Position numbers and translations under genes: made by a program | NCBI GenBank assembly: GCA_964528755.1 | Contig: CAZGWN010000002.1 | Location: 50,677-114,676 of the forward strand | Length of the DNA: 64,000 nt | Direction: 5' to 3' | Origin: Raineyella sp964528755 | Lineage (GTDB): Bacteria; Actinomycetota; Actinomycetes; Propionibacteriales; Propionibacteriaceae | Notes under the pieces: generated by a model | Databases searched by the model: none | Told to the model about the DNA's origin: nothing | The model's input: the letters and a program-made list of their open reading frames with translations, nothing else | Shown here: positions 48,632 to 58,104 of the stretch, piece after piece | Layout: each line of letters begins with the position of its first letter | Position numbering within the stretch: position 1 is the stretch's first letter

Positions 48632-50050
48632 GTGTCCGCAGGTACCACCGATGTCCCCCAGGAAGCGACAACCACCGGATCCGGTTCCAGCGGGGTATCG
48701 GCGGTGGTCGTGCTGGCCGCCGGAGCCGGCACGCGGATGAGGTCCTCCCGGGCCAAGGTCCTGCACGAGGTGGCCGGCCGGTCCCTCCTGTCGTGGGCGG
48801 TCGACGCGGCCGAGTACGTCGAGCCGGAGCACCTGGTGGTCGTCGTCGGGCATCAGCGCGAGCAGGTCGAGGCGCATCTGCACGACGTCGCCCCCGCGGT
48901 CCGTACGGCGGTCCAGGCGGAGCAGAAGGGCACCGGCCACGCGGTGATGTGCGGGTTGGCCGAGCTCGGCGGGATCAGCGGGACGGTGATCGTCACGTAC
49001 GGCGACGTGCCCCTGCTGTCCGGCGAGACGCTGCAGGCGATGGTCGGGCAGCACCGGACCTCCGGCGATGCGATCACCGTGCTCACCGCCCGGGTACCCG
49101 ACCCCACCGGCTACGGGCGGATCGTCCGGGCCGACGACGGCGGCGTCGCCCGGATCGTCGAACACAAGGACGCCACCGAGGTGGAGCGGGCGATCGACGA
49201 GATCAACTCGGGTATCTACGTCTTCGACGCCGACATCCTGCACGACGGCTTGGCGGCGCTGACCACCGAGAACGCCCAGGGCGAGCTCTATCTGACCGAC
49301 GTCATCGCGCACGCCAATGCGGTGGGCCGGCGCGTGGGGGCGTACGTCACCGAGGACCTGTGGCAGACCGAAGGCGTGAACAACCGGGTCCAGTTGGCCC
49401 GGATGGGCGCCGAGATCAACCGCCGGATCGCCGAGAAGTGGATGTACGCCGGGGTGACCATCGTCGACCCGGCGACGACGTGGATCGACGACTCGGTCGA
49501 CCTCGGCACCGACGTCACGCTGCTGCCCGGCACCCAGTTGCACGGCGCGACCTCCATCGCCGCCGAGGCGGTGATCGGCCCGGACACGACCCTGCGCGAC
49601 GTCGAGGTCGGTGAGGGCGCCCGGATCGTCCGCAGCCACGGGCTGCTGGCGACCGTCGGGGCACACTGCCAGGTCGGGCCGTACGCCCACCTGCGCCCGG
49701 GGACGGAACTGGCCGAGCACGTACGGATCGGCACTTTTGTGGAGACCAAGCAGGCGGTGATCGGCGACGGCACGCGGGTCCCGCACCAGGCCTACGCCGG
49801 CAATGTGGAGATCGGGTCGGGGACGTACGTGGGCCCGGGCACGATCTTCGCGAACGACGACGGCACGACCAAACACTCCTCACGGGTCGGGGACCATGCC
49901 TTCGTCGGCGGCAACAGTGTGGTGGTGGCTCCGGTCACGATCGGCGACGGTGCGTACGTGGCGCCCGGGTCGACCGTGACCGACGATGTCGCCGGCGCAA
50001 CCCGGACTTCCCCCGACCCCGTCAACAACCCTGAGGAGACCAGTAAGTGA
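48632..50050 (+). CDS. glmU: UDP-N-acetylglucosamine pyrophosphorylase / glucosamine-1-P acetyltransferase
   Basis: Bifunctional enzyme of 472 residues making UDP-GlcNAc. The uridylyltransferase half has VLAAGAGTRMRSSRAKVLHEV (Pro-Lys replaced by Ala-Lys), EQKGTGHAV, VTYGDVPLL and EINSGIYVFD. In the beta-helix half the Arg of HLRPG, Lys of VETKQA and His/Tyr of VPHQAYAG are kept, but the position of E. coli Asn377 is Tyr (GTYVGPGTI) and CNYDGANK is ANDDGTTK. The usual C-terminal ALAISR tail is replaced by a short divergent end. GTG start with AAGGAG. Overlaps prs (GTGA). Confidence 0.93.
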   Translation: MSAGTTDVPQEATTTGSGSSGVSAVVVLAAGAGTRMRSSRAKVLHEVAGRSLLSWAVDAAEYVEPEHLVVVVGHQREQVEAHLHDVAPAVRTAVQAEQKGTGHAVMCGLAELGGISGTVIVTYGDVPLLSGETLQAMVGQHRTSGDAITVLTARVPDPTGYGRIVRADDGGVARIVEHKDATEVERAIDEINSGIYVFDADILHDGLAALTTENAQGELYLTDVIAHANAVGRRVGAYVTEDLWQTEGVNNRVQLARMGAEINRRIAEKWMYAGVTIVDPATTWIDDSVDLGTDVTLLPGTQLHGATSIAAEAVIGPDTTLRDVEVGEGARIVRSHGLLATVGAHCQVGPYAHLRPGTELAEHVRIGTFVETKQAVIGDGTRVPHQAYAGNVEIGSGTYVGPGTIFANDDGTTKHSSRVGDHAFVGGNSVVVAPVTIGDGAYVAPGSTVTDDVAGATRTSPDPVNNPEETSK

Positions 50051-51015
50051 GCGGTTTCAAGCTCCCGACCGAGAAGCACCTGATGCTCTTCTCGGGCCGG
50101 GCCTATCCCGAGTTCGCGCAGGAGATCGCCCGGCTGATGGATACCCAACTGGTACCCACCCGGCAGGTCACCTACGCCAACTCCGAGATCTACGTGCAGT
50201 ACGAGGAGTCCGTACGCGGCTCGGACGCGTTCGTCATCCAGTCGCACTGCGCCCCGGTCAACGAGTGGCTGATGGAACAGCTCATCATGGTCGACGCCCT
50301 GAAGCGCGCCTCCGCCAAGCGGATCACGGTCATCGCGCCGTTCTACCCGTACGCCCGCCAGGACAAGAAGCACCTCGGGCGCGAGCCGATCTCGGCCCGG
50401 CTGGTGGCCGACCTGTTCAGCGCCGCCGGGGCCGACCGGATCATGTCCGTCGACCTGCACGCCGCCCAGATCCAGGGTTTCTTCAACGGGCCGGTGGACC
50501 ACCTGTGGGGGATGCCGGTGCTGGCGGACTACGTCCAGAAGAGGTACGACACCTCCGAGATGACCGTCGTGTCCCCCGACGCCGGGCGGGTCCGGCTGGC
50601 CGACATGTGGACCGACCGACTGGGCAGCAAGCTTGCCATCATCCACAAGCGCCGCGACCCCAGCGTGGCCAACCACGTCGCCGTCCACGAGGTCGTCGGT
50701 GACGTCGAGGGGCGGGTCTGCATCCTCGTCGATGACATGATCGACACCGCCGGCACGATCTGCCAGGCCGCCGACGCGCTGAAGGAACGCGGCGCCAAGA
50801 AGGTCATCGCGGCCGCGACCCACCCGGTCCTCTCGGGCCCGGCGGCGCAGCGGCTGAACGAGTCGGCCTTCGAGGAGGTCATCGTCTGCAACACGCTGCC
50901 GATCCACACCGAGGTGCCGGTGGAGAAGCTGACCGTGTTGTCGATCGCCCCGCTGATCGCCCGCGCGATCCGCGAGGTCTTCGAGGACGGATCGGTCACC
51001 AAACTCTTCCAGTGA
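50047..51015 (+). CDS. prs: ribose-phosphate pyrophosphokinase
   Basis: PRPP synthetase of 322 residues. FSGRAYPEFAQEIA, ITVIAPFYPYARQDKKHLGREPISARLVADLF (ATP site), SVDLHAAQIQGFFNGPVDHL and the PRPP loop LVDDMIDTAGTICQAADAL are all conserved. GTG start overlaps the glmU stop. Part of the glmU-prs-rplY-pth chain. Confidence 0.96.
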   Translation: MSGFKLPTEKHLMLFSGRAYPEFAQEIARLMDTQLVPTRQVTYANSEIYVQYEESVRGSDAFVIQSHCAPVNEWLMEQLIMVDALKRASAKRITVIAPFYPYARQDKKHLGREPISARLVADLFSAAGADRIMSVDLHAAQIQGFFNGPVDHLWGMPVLADYVQKRYDTSEMTVVSPDAGRVRLADMWTDRLGSKLAIIHKRRDPSVANHVAVHEVVGDVEGRVCILVDDMIDTAGTICQAADALKERGAKKVIAAATHPVLSGPAAQRLNESAFEEVIVCNTLPIHTEVPVEKLTVLSIAPLIARAIREVFEDGSVTKLFQ

Positions 51016-51016
51016 C

Positions 51017-51090
51017 GTACGGGCCCGGTCACGTACGGGCCCGGTGTCGTACGGGCCCGGTGTCGTACGGGCCCGGTGACGTGCGGGCCC
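51017..51090. repeat. five tandem 16-bp units after prs
   Basis: Units begin at 51017, 51033, 51049, 51065 and 51081 with exact 16-base spacing; core GTACGGGCCCGGT, last unit diverged (GTGCGGGCCCA). Each unit contains the self-complementary CGGGCCCG. Starts one base after the prs stop codon. Confidence 0.85.
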
Positions 51091-51581
51091 AGGCGGCCGA
51101 ATCGTCCTGCGACAGGCCCGAAAGTCTCTCCTTTGGGTGATGTTGCGATTCGGTCACGACTGGCAGGCTGACGCACATGCAACACGGCGCAGAACAGACG
51201 TGGCGGGCACTGTCCCGCCGACGGATGGCGGCGGCGCGGGCCGTTTCCCGCTCGCGCTCCGAAGGACGCCTGCGGCGGGTCACCCGGACGAACGCCCGTC
51301 GTTGCGTGCTCGGCATCGCCACCGGGTCGCGTCTGCGGGAGCGCCGCGCCCACCGGGAATCCTCCGCCCGACGTCGCTGCCACTGGTGAGGCAGGACCCG
51401 AGTTCCGCGTGATAGACTCCCGGGGTTGCCCCGGCGAGGGCCGGTGTCCGCGGACGCCGACCGTGATCGACGTGGCCGGCCGGCGTTCTGCCCGGCCCGG
51501 CGGCTGATGACCTCCGTCCGTGGCACCGACAAGCGAACGCCACCGGCCCCACCGCGCGGGTCGATCATCCCAGGAGACCCC
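51091..51581 (+). other. long prs-rplY spacer with no firm gene
   Basis: About 490 bases. A 70-codon Arg-rich frame starts at 51177 (MQHGAEQTWRALSRRR) but has no recognisable domain, no clear ribosome site and only moderate third-position GC bias, so I do not call it. Near 51411 TGATAGACT is -10-like and is followed by a CCCGGGG-TTG-CCCCGG hairpin (about 51417-51433); this could be the rplY promoter and leader. Confidence 0.4.
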
Positions 51582-52196
51582 ATGGCTGATGCCACTCTTG
51601 CTGCCCAGGTCCGGAACGAGTTCGGCAAGGGCGCCTCGCGGCGGCTGCGCCGCGAGCACCGCGTGCCCGCAGTCCTGTACGGACACGGCATGGACCCGCT
51701 GCACCTCTCCTTGCCCGGCCACGAGTCGATGCTGGCCCTTCGCATCGACAACGCGCTGCTCGAGGTCGCCGTCGAGGGGGAGGAGCGCCCCCGGCTGGCG
51801 CTGGTGAAGCAGATCCAGCGCGACGTGATCAAGGGCGACCTGGTCCATATCGACCTGCTGGCCGTGACCGCCAACGAGAAGGTCACCGTCGAGGTCGCCC
51901 TGGTCATCGAAGGCGAGGCCGCCCCCGAGACCACGGTGGTCACCGATCGCAACACCATCGAGCTCGAGGTGCCGGTCACCGATATCCCCGAGGAGATCTT
52001 CGTCAACGTCGAGGGCCTGCAGGCGGGCACCCAGATCTTCGCCCGCGACCTCAAGCTTCCCGCCGACGTCAGCTACCCCGGCGACCCCGACGAACTGATG
52101 GTGTCGGTCAACCACGCGGAGGCCATCGAACTGCCCGCGGAGGAAGAGCCGGCGGCGACCGAGGAGGAGGCGCCGGCCGAGGACTCGGAGGTGTGA
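51582..52196 (+). CDS. rplY: 50S ribosomal protein L25 / general stress protein Ctc
   Basis: Protein of 204 residues with both domains of the long L25 (Ctc) form. The N-terminal 5S-rRNA-binding part has RNEFGKGASRRLRREHRVPAVLYGHGMDPLHLSL; the C-terminal domain (VEVALVIEGEAAP, LEVPVTDIPEEIFVNVEGLQAGTQIFARDLKLP) is followed by an acidic tail rich in Glu/Ala. ATG at 51582 preceded by AGGAG. Followed by pth, as in Rv1015c-Rv1014c. Confidence 0.95.
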   Translation: MADATLAAQVRNEFGKGASRRLRREHRVPAVLYGHGMDPLHLSLPGHESMLALRIDNALLEVAVEGEERPRLALVKQIQRDVIKGDLVHIDLLAVTANEKVTVEVALVIEGEAAPETTVVTDRNTIELEVPVTDIPEEIFVNVEGLQAGTQIFARDLKLPADVSYPGDPDELMVSVNHAEAIELPAEEEPAATEEEAPAEDSEV

Positions 52197-52226
52197 GCAC
52201 GCCCGCGGCTCTGAGAGACTGAACGC

Positions 52227-52820
52227 ATGTGGCTGGTGGTGGGGCTCGGCAATCCGGGCCCCACCTATGCCCGGACCCGGCACAACGTCGGCTATCTGGT
52301 CGTCGACGAGCTGGCCCGGCGGGCCGGGGTCCGGTTGTCGGCGGCTTCGCGAATGCGCGCCGATGTGGCCGAGACCCGGCTCAGTTCGGTGGGGTTGGGG
52401 ATTCCCGGGCCCGACGCGATCCGGATCGCGCTGGTCCGCCCGCACACGTACATGAACGAGTCGGGGATCCCGGTCGGCAAGCTGGTCGCCTTCTACGGGA
52501 TCGAGCCGGCCGATGTGCTGGTCGTCCATGACGAGATGGACATCGATCTGGGCCAGATGCGGCTCAAGCTCGGCGGCGGGGACAACGGTCACAACGGGCT
52601 GAAGTCGATCCGGGCCCACCTGCACACGGGGGACTTCTACCGATTGCGCTTCGGGATCGGCCGGCCGCCGGGTCGGCAGAACCCCGCCGACTATGTGCTC
52701 GGCGCGTTCCCGCAGCGGTCCCTGGACGCGCTGGCGGTCCAGGTCGCCCGCGCCGCCGACGCCGTGGAGGAACTTCTCACCGACGGGTTGGCCGCCGCAC
52801 AGAACCGCTACAACTCCTAG
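52227..52820 (+). CDS. pth: peptidyl-tRNA hydrolase
   Basis: Enzyme of 197 residues recycling stalled peptidyl-tRNA. VVGLGNPGPTYARTRHNVGYLVVDEL contains the catalytic His; RPHTYMNESG, VVHDEMDIDLG (catalytic Asp) and LKLGGGDNGHNGLKSI are conserved. Follows rplY by 30 bases. Confidence 0.96.
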   Translation: MWLVVGLGNPGPTYARTRHNVGYLVVDELARRAGVRLSAASRMRADVAETRLSSVGLGIPGPDAIRIALVRPHTYMNESGIPVGKLVAFYGIEPADVLVVHDEMDIDLGQMRLKLGGGDNGHNGLKSIRAHLHTGDFYRLRFGIGRPPGRQNPADYVLGAFPQRSLDALAVQVARAADAVEELLTDGLAAAQNRYNS

Positions 52821-52837
52821 CCGGTCGACGGCCGGCT
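52819..52837. terminator. bidirectional hairpin between pth and the prsW-like gene
   Basis: AGCCGG-TCGACGG-CCGGCT lies exactly between the convergent stops of pth (52820) and the PrsW-like gene (52837), a usual place for a shared terminator. No T-run. Confidence 0.5.
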
Positions 52838-54243
52838 CAGCCCCGGCGCTCCCACGGGTTCGGCGGTGGGGGGGTCGGCCCCGAGGATCCCGGAGGGACG
52901 TCCCCGCCCCCGAACGGCGTACTGCCCGACGGCGGCGCCCACGTCTGCGGGACCTGCCCATTTGCGCCGGCGCCGGGCGCACCGCCCGCCTCGCGCCAGG
53001 CGGACGGGATGACGTGGGTCGGCATCGGCGCCTGCTGCGGCGGCGGGGTCGGGTGGATCGGCTGGGCACCGGCGGCCATCGGCGCCATGAAGGTCGTCGC
53101 GTCGCTGTGCAGCCCGCCGACGAAGAGGGCCAGTTCGGCTTGCCGGGCCTGCAACTCCGGGGTGGAGAAGCCGCGCTTGATCCGGTTGCGGACGAAGGCG
53201 AGTTCGGTCACCGCGTCGACGTACTCGTCGATGATCCGGGCCTTGTCCCGGGTGAGTCCGCGGGTGCGGTCCCGACGGGACCGGAGGCTGCCCAGCCAGC
53301 CGGCCTCATGGGGCGTGATCAGACCGGTCCAGACCATTTCGGGCAGTTCGGCGCGGACCGTCTGCCCCTCCTGGCGCCGCGATCGGATCGCCTGTCGGAC
53401 CAGGATGATGAAGCTCGGCACCATCACCACCGCGTACGTGCCGAAGTAGGTCCCCAGGCCGAACGACGAGCTGGCGTTCCACAGGCCGTGCAGGATCATC
53501 GCGCCGACGTAGCCGGCGAGGATGCACAACACCTTCGCCCCGCCATTGCGTTGCCGCATCGACGCCCACACCCCGATGCCGGTCATGGTGGTGAAGAACG
53601 GGTGGGCGAAGGCACCCATGATGATCCGGGCGAAGAGCATGAAGCCGGTCTGCTCGATCGATTCGGAGGTGCCGAAGTAGAGCAGGTTCTCCACGAAGGC
53701 GAACCCGATCGCCGACATCCCCGCGTAGACCAGGCAGTCGGTCAGCGAGTTCATCTCGTGGCGGCGCAGGCCGGTGAGCATGACGAGGAGGAACAGGCCC
53801 TTGAATCCCTCCTCGAACAGCGGCGCACCGATGATCGTCGCCGCGACGTCGTTGTTGCCCCAGACGAAGATCCGGAACACCTCCTGGAGCACCAACGCCC
53901 CGACGGTGGCGACGCCGCCGCCCCACAGGAACGCCCAGATGAGCAGCGCCGGCGGCTCGGGCTCCCATCGGTCCAGCCACATGTACGCGGCGATGACCAC
54001 GGCCGCACCGATGCCGGCGATGACCACGGCGACGAGGAAGGTGCCGATGTTGGTGGCGCCGACGAGGGCCATGTACGCCACCAGGGCGGCGCCGACCCCG
54101 GCGAGGATGATCCCGACCAGGGGGAGGCCGGCACGGCGGACCGTACGGACCGGCGGGGGGACGTACCGGGTGGGCGGCGAGAGGGGCACGGATCCGACCG
54201 CGTAGCCGACCGGCGGGCGCTGTTGGGGATTCGGGAGGCTCAC
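52837..54243 (-). CDS. PrsW-family intramembrane metalloprotease
   Basis: Membrane protein of 468 residues. About eight hydrophobic segments; the metalloprotease motifs are FEEGFKG (Glu 144, Glu 145, Lys 148), GAFAHPFFTTMTG and LHGLWNASS. PrsW proteins cleave membrane anti-sigma factors or related substrates. N-terminal 35 residues and C-terminal 60 residues are Pro/Gly-rich and cytoplasmic. GTG start at 54243. Convergent with pth; divergent from mfd. Confidence 0.92.
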   Translation of the reverse strand: MSLPNPQQRPPVGYAVGSVPLSPPTRYVPPPVRTVRRAGLPLVGIILAGVGAALVAYMALVGATNIGTFLVAVVIAGIGAAVVIAAYMWLDRWEPEPPALLIWAFLWGGGVATVGALVLQEVFRIFVWGNNDVAATIIGAPLFEEGFKGLFLLVMLTGLRRHEMNSLTDCLVYAGMSAIGFAFVENLLYFGTSESIEQTGFMLFARIIMGAFAHPFFTTMTGIGVWASMRQRNGGAKVLCILAGYVGAMILHGLWNASSSFGLGTYFGTYAVVMVPSFIILVRQAIRSRRQEGQTVRAELPEMVWTGLITPHEAGWLGSLRSRRDRTRGLTRDKARIIDEYVDAVTELAFVRNRIKRGFSTPELQARQAELALFVGGLHSDATTFMAPMAAGAQPIHPTPPPQQAPMPTHVIPSAWREAGGAPGAGANGQVPQTWAPPSGSTPFGGGDVPPGSSGPTPPPPNPWERRG

Positions 54244-54378
54244 AGCCGCCAGCCTAGGCCAGGGTGGGTCCTCCGGGCACCTGCGCACGGGTGAGGCCGG
54301 CCGGTGCACCCGTACGCACGGCCCTGCCGAGGGCGGGGATTTCTTGGGCGTGTCGGTCGGCGGCGGTACCGTTGTCCG

Positions 54379-57300
54379 GTGACCGAACGCACCTCGGGCA
54401 GGCTGGCCGGCATCCTCGATCTGATCGCGGCTGACCCCGTCGTCTCGACCTGCGTCGACGATGCTCGCGCCGGCGTCCTGCATACCTGTGACATCACCGC
54501 CCCGGCCGCCCTGCGCCCGTTCCTGGCTGCGGAGTTGACCCGGGCGACCGACCGGACGTACCTGCTGGTCACTGCCACCTACCGCGAGGCCGAGCAGCAG
54601 GCCGCCTCCCTGGCCGCGCTGCTCGGCCCGGACGCCGTGGCGTACTACCCGGCCTGGGAGACCCTGCCGCACGAGCGGCTCAGCCCACGCTCCGACACCG
54701 TCGGGCGACGGCTGGAGGTGCTGCGCCGGCTGGCGGGCAAGGATCCGGATCCGGCGCCGCGGATCGTGGTCGCGCCGATCCGCTCGGTGCTCCAGCCGCA
54801 GGTGGCCGGGCTGGCCGACATCGCCCCGGTACGGCTCCGGGTGGGGGAGGACCACCCGCTGGACGACGTCGCCCGGGCGCTGGTCGATGCCGCCTACCTG
54901 CCGGTCGACATGGTGCAGCGGCGCGGGGAGTTCGCGGTCCGCGGCGGCATCCTCGACGTCTTCCCGCCGACCCTGGAGCACCCGGTCCGGATCGACTTCT
55001 TCGGCGACACGATCGATGACATCCGCCACTTCATGGTGGCCGACCAGCGCTCCACCGAGGAGACACTGGCAGAGGTGGTCTGCTCCCCGTGCCGGGAGCT
55101 GCTGATGACCCCCCAGGTGCGGCAGCGGGCCGCCGACCTGGTCGACGACCATCCCGAGCTGGCCGAGATGCTGGAGAAGGTCGCCCGTGGCCTGGGCGCC
55201 GACGGCATGGAGTCGCTCGCCCCGGCCCTGGTCGACCGGATGGAGCTGTTCGTCGACGTGCTGCCCGAGGACGCGCTCGTGCTTGTCGCCGACCCCGAAC
55301 TGGTCCGCACCCGCGCCGCGGACCTGGTCGCCACCTCCGAGGAGTTCCTCGCCGCCGGGTGGGCAGCCGCGGCCTCCGGCGGCAATGCGCCGATCGATCT
55401 CAAGGCGGCGGCGTACCGGTCCCTGGCCGACGTCCGCGCGCACGCGCTGGACCGCGGCCTGTCCTGGTGGACGGTGTCGCCGTTCACCCCTGCAGCAGCC
55501 GCGGCGGCCGCCGCCGCGGACGACGGCGAGGGGGTCGACGTCGCCGAGGAGGCTCTGTCCCTCCTCGCCGACCAGTCGGTGACCGCCCGCACCATCGCGG
55601 CCCGCGACGCGCACAGCTGGTCGGGCGACACCGAACGGGCCGTGGCCGAGATCGCCGCCGCGCTGGGCGACGAGTGGCGCGTGGTGATGAGCGCCGAAGG
55701 ACAGGGCACCACCCGGCGGCTGGCCGAGTTGCTCGCCGAACACGACCTCGCCGCCCGCGTCGTCCCCGACATCCCCGAGCCGCCGCAGCCGCACGTTGTC
55801 GACGTGGTCACCTCGGGCATCCGGCACGGCTTCCTGCTCGACAGCGTACGGCTGGCGGTGTGGACGACCGGGGACCTGTCCGGTCAGGTGGCCGCCGACC
55901 GGGCCGAGCGCAAGATGCCCGCGCGGCGTCGCAAGGCGATCAACCCGCTGGAGCTCAAGCCCGGTGACCCGGTCGTGCACGAGCACCACGGGGTCGGGCG
56001 CTATGTCGAGATGGTCCAGCGGACCGTCGGCGGCGCGACCCGGGACTACATGGTCATCGAGTACGCGCCGAGCAAGCGCGGCCAGCCCGGCGACCGGGTC
56101 TTCGTCCCGATGGAGCAACTGGACCAGGTCACCCGCTACGTCGGCGGCGAGGTGCCCGTCCTGGACCGGATGGGCGGCTCGGACTGGGCCAAGCGCAAGT
56201 CACGCGCCCGCCGGGCAGTCAAGCAGATCGCCGGTGAACTCGTCCGGCTGTACGCGGCGCGCCAGGCCACCAAGGGCTTCGCCTTCAGCCCCGACACGCC
56301 GATGCAGCGGGAGTTGGAGGACGCCTTCGACTACACCGAGACGCCCGACCAGTTGTCCGCCATCGACGACGTCAAGCGCGACATGGAACAGACGGTGCCG
56401 ATGGACCGGTTGATCTGTGGTGACGTCGGCTACGGCAAGACCGAGATCGCCGTGAGGGCGGCGTTCAAGGCGGTGATGGACAACAAGCAGGTGGCGATCC
56501 TGGTGCCGACGACCCTGCTTGTCCAGCAGCATTACCAGACCTTCGCCGACCGCTACGCCGGGTTCCCGGTCCGGGTCGCCGCACTGTCCCGGTTCCAGAC
56601 GGACAAGGAGGCCCGAGGCATCCTCGACGACCTCGCGGCCGGCCGGATCGACGTCATCGTCGGCACCCACCGGCTGCTCTCCTCCGAGGTGGTTTTCTCC
56701 GACCTCGGTCTGGTCATCGTCGACGAGGAGCAGCGCTTCGGCGTCGAGCACAAGGAGCAGTTGAAGAAGCTGCGGATGAACGTGGACGTGCTGGCCATGT
56801 CGGCCACCCCGATCCCGCGGACATTGGAGATGGCGATCACCGGGATCCGCGAGATGTCCACCATCGCCACCCCGCCGGAGGAGCGGCACCCGGTGCTGAC
56901 CTTCGTCGGGTCGTACGACGAGGGTCAGGTGGTCGCCGCGATCCGGCGCGAGTTGCTCCGCGAGGGCCAGGTCTTCTTCGTGCACAACCGGGTGCAGACG
57001 ATCGACAAGGTCGCCTCCCGGATCGCCGAGCTGGTCCCCGAGGCCCGGGTCGTCACGGCCCACGGCCAGATGGGCGAGCGGGCGTTGGAGCGGGTGATGG
57101 TCGACTTCTGGGAACGGCGCGCCGACGTCCTGGTCTCCACCACCATCGTCGAGGCCGGCCTGGACATCTCCAGTGCCAACACCCTCATCGTCGAGCGGTC
57201 CGACCAGATGGGACTGTCCCAGTTGCACCAGTTGCGCGGCCGGGTCGGCCGAGGCCGGGAACGCGGCTACTGCTACTTCCTCTACCCGCCGGACAAGCCG

Positions 57301-58041
57301 CTGTCCCAGCCCGCCCACGACCGGCTGGCCACCCTGGCGGCCAACACCGATATCGGCGCCGGGATGGCGATCGCCACCAAGGACCTGGAGATGCGCGGCG
57401 CCGGCAACCTGCTCGGCGGCGAACAGTCCGGGCACATCGCCGATGTCGGCTTCGACCTGTACGTACGACTCGTCGGTGAGGCCGTTGCGGAGTACCGCGG
57501 CGACGCCGAGGAGCGGACCGAGGCAGAGACCCGGATCGAGCTGCCCGTCGACGCGCACCTGCCCGAGGACTACATCGGGTCGGAGCGGCTGCGGCTGGAG
57601 ATGTACAAGACCATCGCCGAGGTGCGCACGGAGGCCGACATCGACGAGGTGCGGGCCGAACTGACCGACCGCTACGGCCCGGTGCCCGACCCGGTCGAGA
57701 CGCTGTTGGAGGTGGCCCGGTTCCGGCTGCTGGCCCGCGCCGCCGGGCTGCGCGAGGTGGTTGTCCAGGGCGGCAACGTACGGTTCTCGCCGGTGAAACT
57801 GCCCGAGTCGCGTCAGGTCAAGCTGGCCCGGCTGCACCCGCGCAGCATCTACAAGCCGCAGGTCGGGCAGGTGCTCGTGCCGCGTCCGATGACCTCGCCC
57901 CTGGGCGGTCGTCCGCTGGAGAACCGGGATCTGCTCGGCTGGGCCGGCGACGTGGTCCGGGAGATCCTCACCCCACCCGGCCCTCCGCCACAGCAGCGGA
58001 CCGGCGAGCCGGAGACCGTACGGGCCGGCGCCCGGAGTTGA
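54379..58041 (+). CDS. mfd: transcription-repair coupling factor
   Basis: Mfd of 1220 residues: UvrB-like N-terminal part (YPAWETLPHERLSPRSD, RRGEFAVRGGILDVFPP), RNA polymerase interaction domain (LKPGDPVVHEHHGVGRYVEM), then an SF2 translocase with Walker A CGDVGYGKTEIA (about 683), Walker B IVDEEQRFG (about 780) and motifs SATPIPRTL, TTIVEAGLDI and QLRGRVGRG, followed by the TRCF C-terminal domain. GTG start at 54379. A run of alanines (about residue 375) is in the D2/D3 linker. Confidence 0.97.
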   Translation: MTERTSGRLAGILDLIAADPVVSTCVDDARAGVLHTCDITAPAALRPFLAAELTRATDRTYLLVTATYREAEQQAASLAALLGPDAVAYYPAWETLPHERLSPRSDTVGRRLEVLRRLAGKDPDPAPRIVVAPIRSVLQPQVAGLADIAPVRLRVGEDHPLDDVARALVDAAYLPVDMVQRRGEFAVRGGILDVFPPTLEHPVRIDFFGDTIDDIRHFMVADQRSTEETLAEVVCSPCRELLMTPQVRQRAADLVDDHPELAEMLEKVARGLGADGMESLAPALVDRMELFVDVLPEDALVLVADPELVRTRAADLVATSEEFLAAGWAAAASGGNAPIDLKAAAYRSLADVRAHALDRGLSWWTVSPFTPAAAAAAAAADDGEGVDVAEEALSLLADQSVTARTIAARDAHSWSGDTERAVAEIAAALGDEWRVVMSAEGQGTTRRLAELLAEHDLAARVVPDIPEPPQPHVVDVVTSGIRHGFLLDSVRLAVWTTGDLSGQVAADRAERKMPARRRKAINPLELKPGDPVVHEHHGVGRYVEMVQRTVGGATRDYMVIEYAPSKRGQPGDRVFVPMEQLDQVTRYVGGEVPVLDRMGGSDWAKRKSRARRAVKQIAGELVRLYAARQATKGFAFSPDTPMQRELEDAFDYTETPDQLSAIDDVKRDMEQTVPMDRLICGDVGYGKTEIAVRAAFKAVMDNKQVAILVPTTLLVQQHYQTFADRYAGFPVRVAALSRFQTDKEARGILDDLAAGRIDVIVGTHRLLSSEVVFSDLGLVIVDEEQRFGVEHKEQLKKLRMNVDVLAMSATPIPRTLEMAITGIREMSTIATPPEERHPVLTFVGSYDEGQVVAAIRRELLREGQVFFVHNRVQTIDKVASRIAELVPEARVVTAHGQMGERALERVMVDFWERRADVLVSTTIVEAGLDISSANTLIVERSDQMGLSQLHQLRGRVGRGRERGYCYFLYPPDKPLSQPAHDRLATLAANTDIGAGMAIATKDLEMRGAGNLLGGEQSGHIADVGFDLYVRLVGEAVAEYRGDAEERTEAETRIELPVDAHLPEDYIGSERLRLEMYKTIAEVRTEADIDEVRAELTDRYGPVPDPVETLLEVARFRLLARAAGLREVVVQGGNVRFSPVKLPESRQVKLARLHPRSIYKPQVGQVLVPRPMTSPLGGRPLENRDLLGWAGDVVREILTPPGPPPQQRTGEPETVRAGARS

Positions 58042-58104
58042 CCCGCACACCCGGACCTGACCCGCGGACCCGGCCCGCGCGCCCGAACGCGTAGGATCCC
58101 CACG

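Noticed and set aside
51177..51389. 70-codon Arg-rich frame between prs and rplY
   Set aside because: No domain, no clear ribosome site, moderate codon bias only; kept as a description of the spacer.
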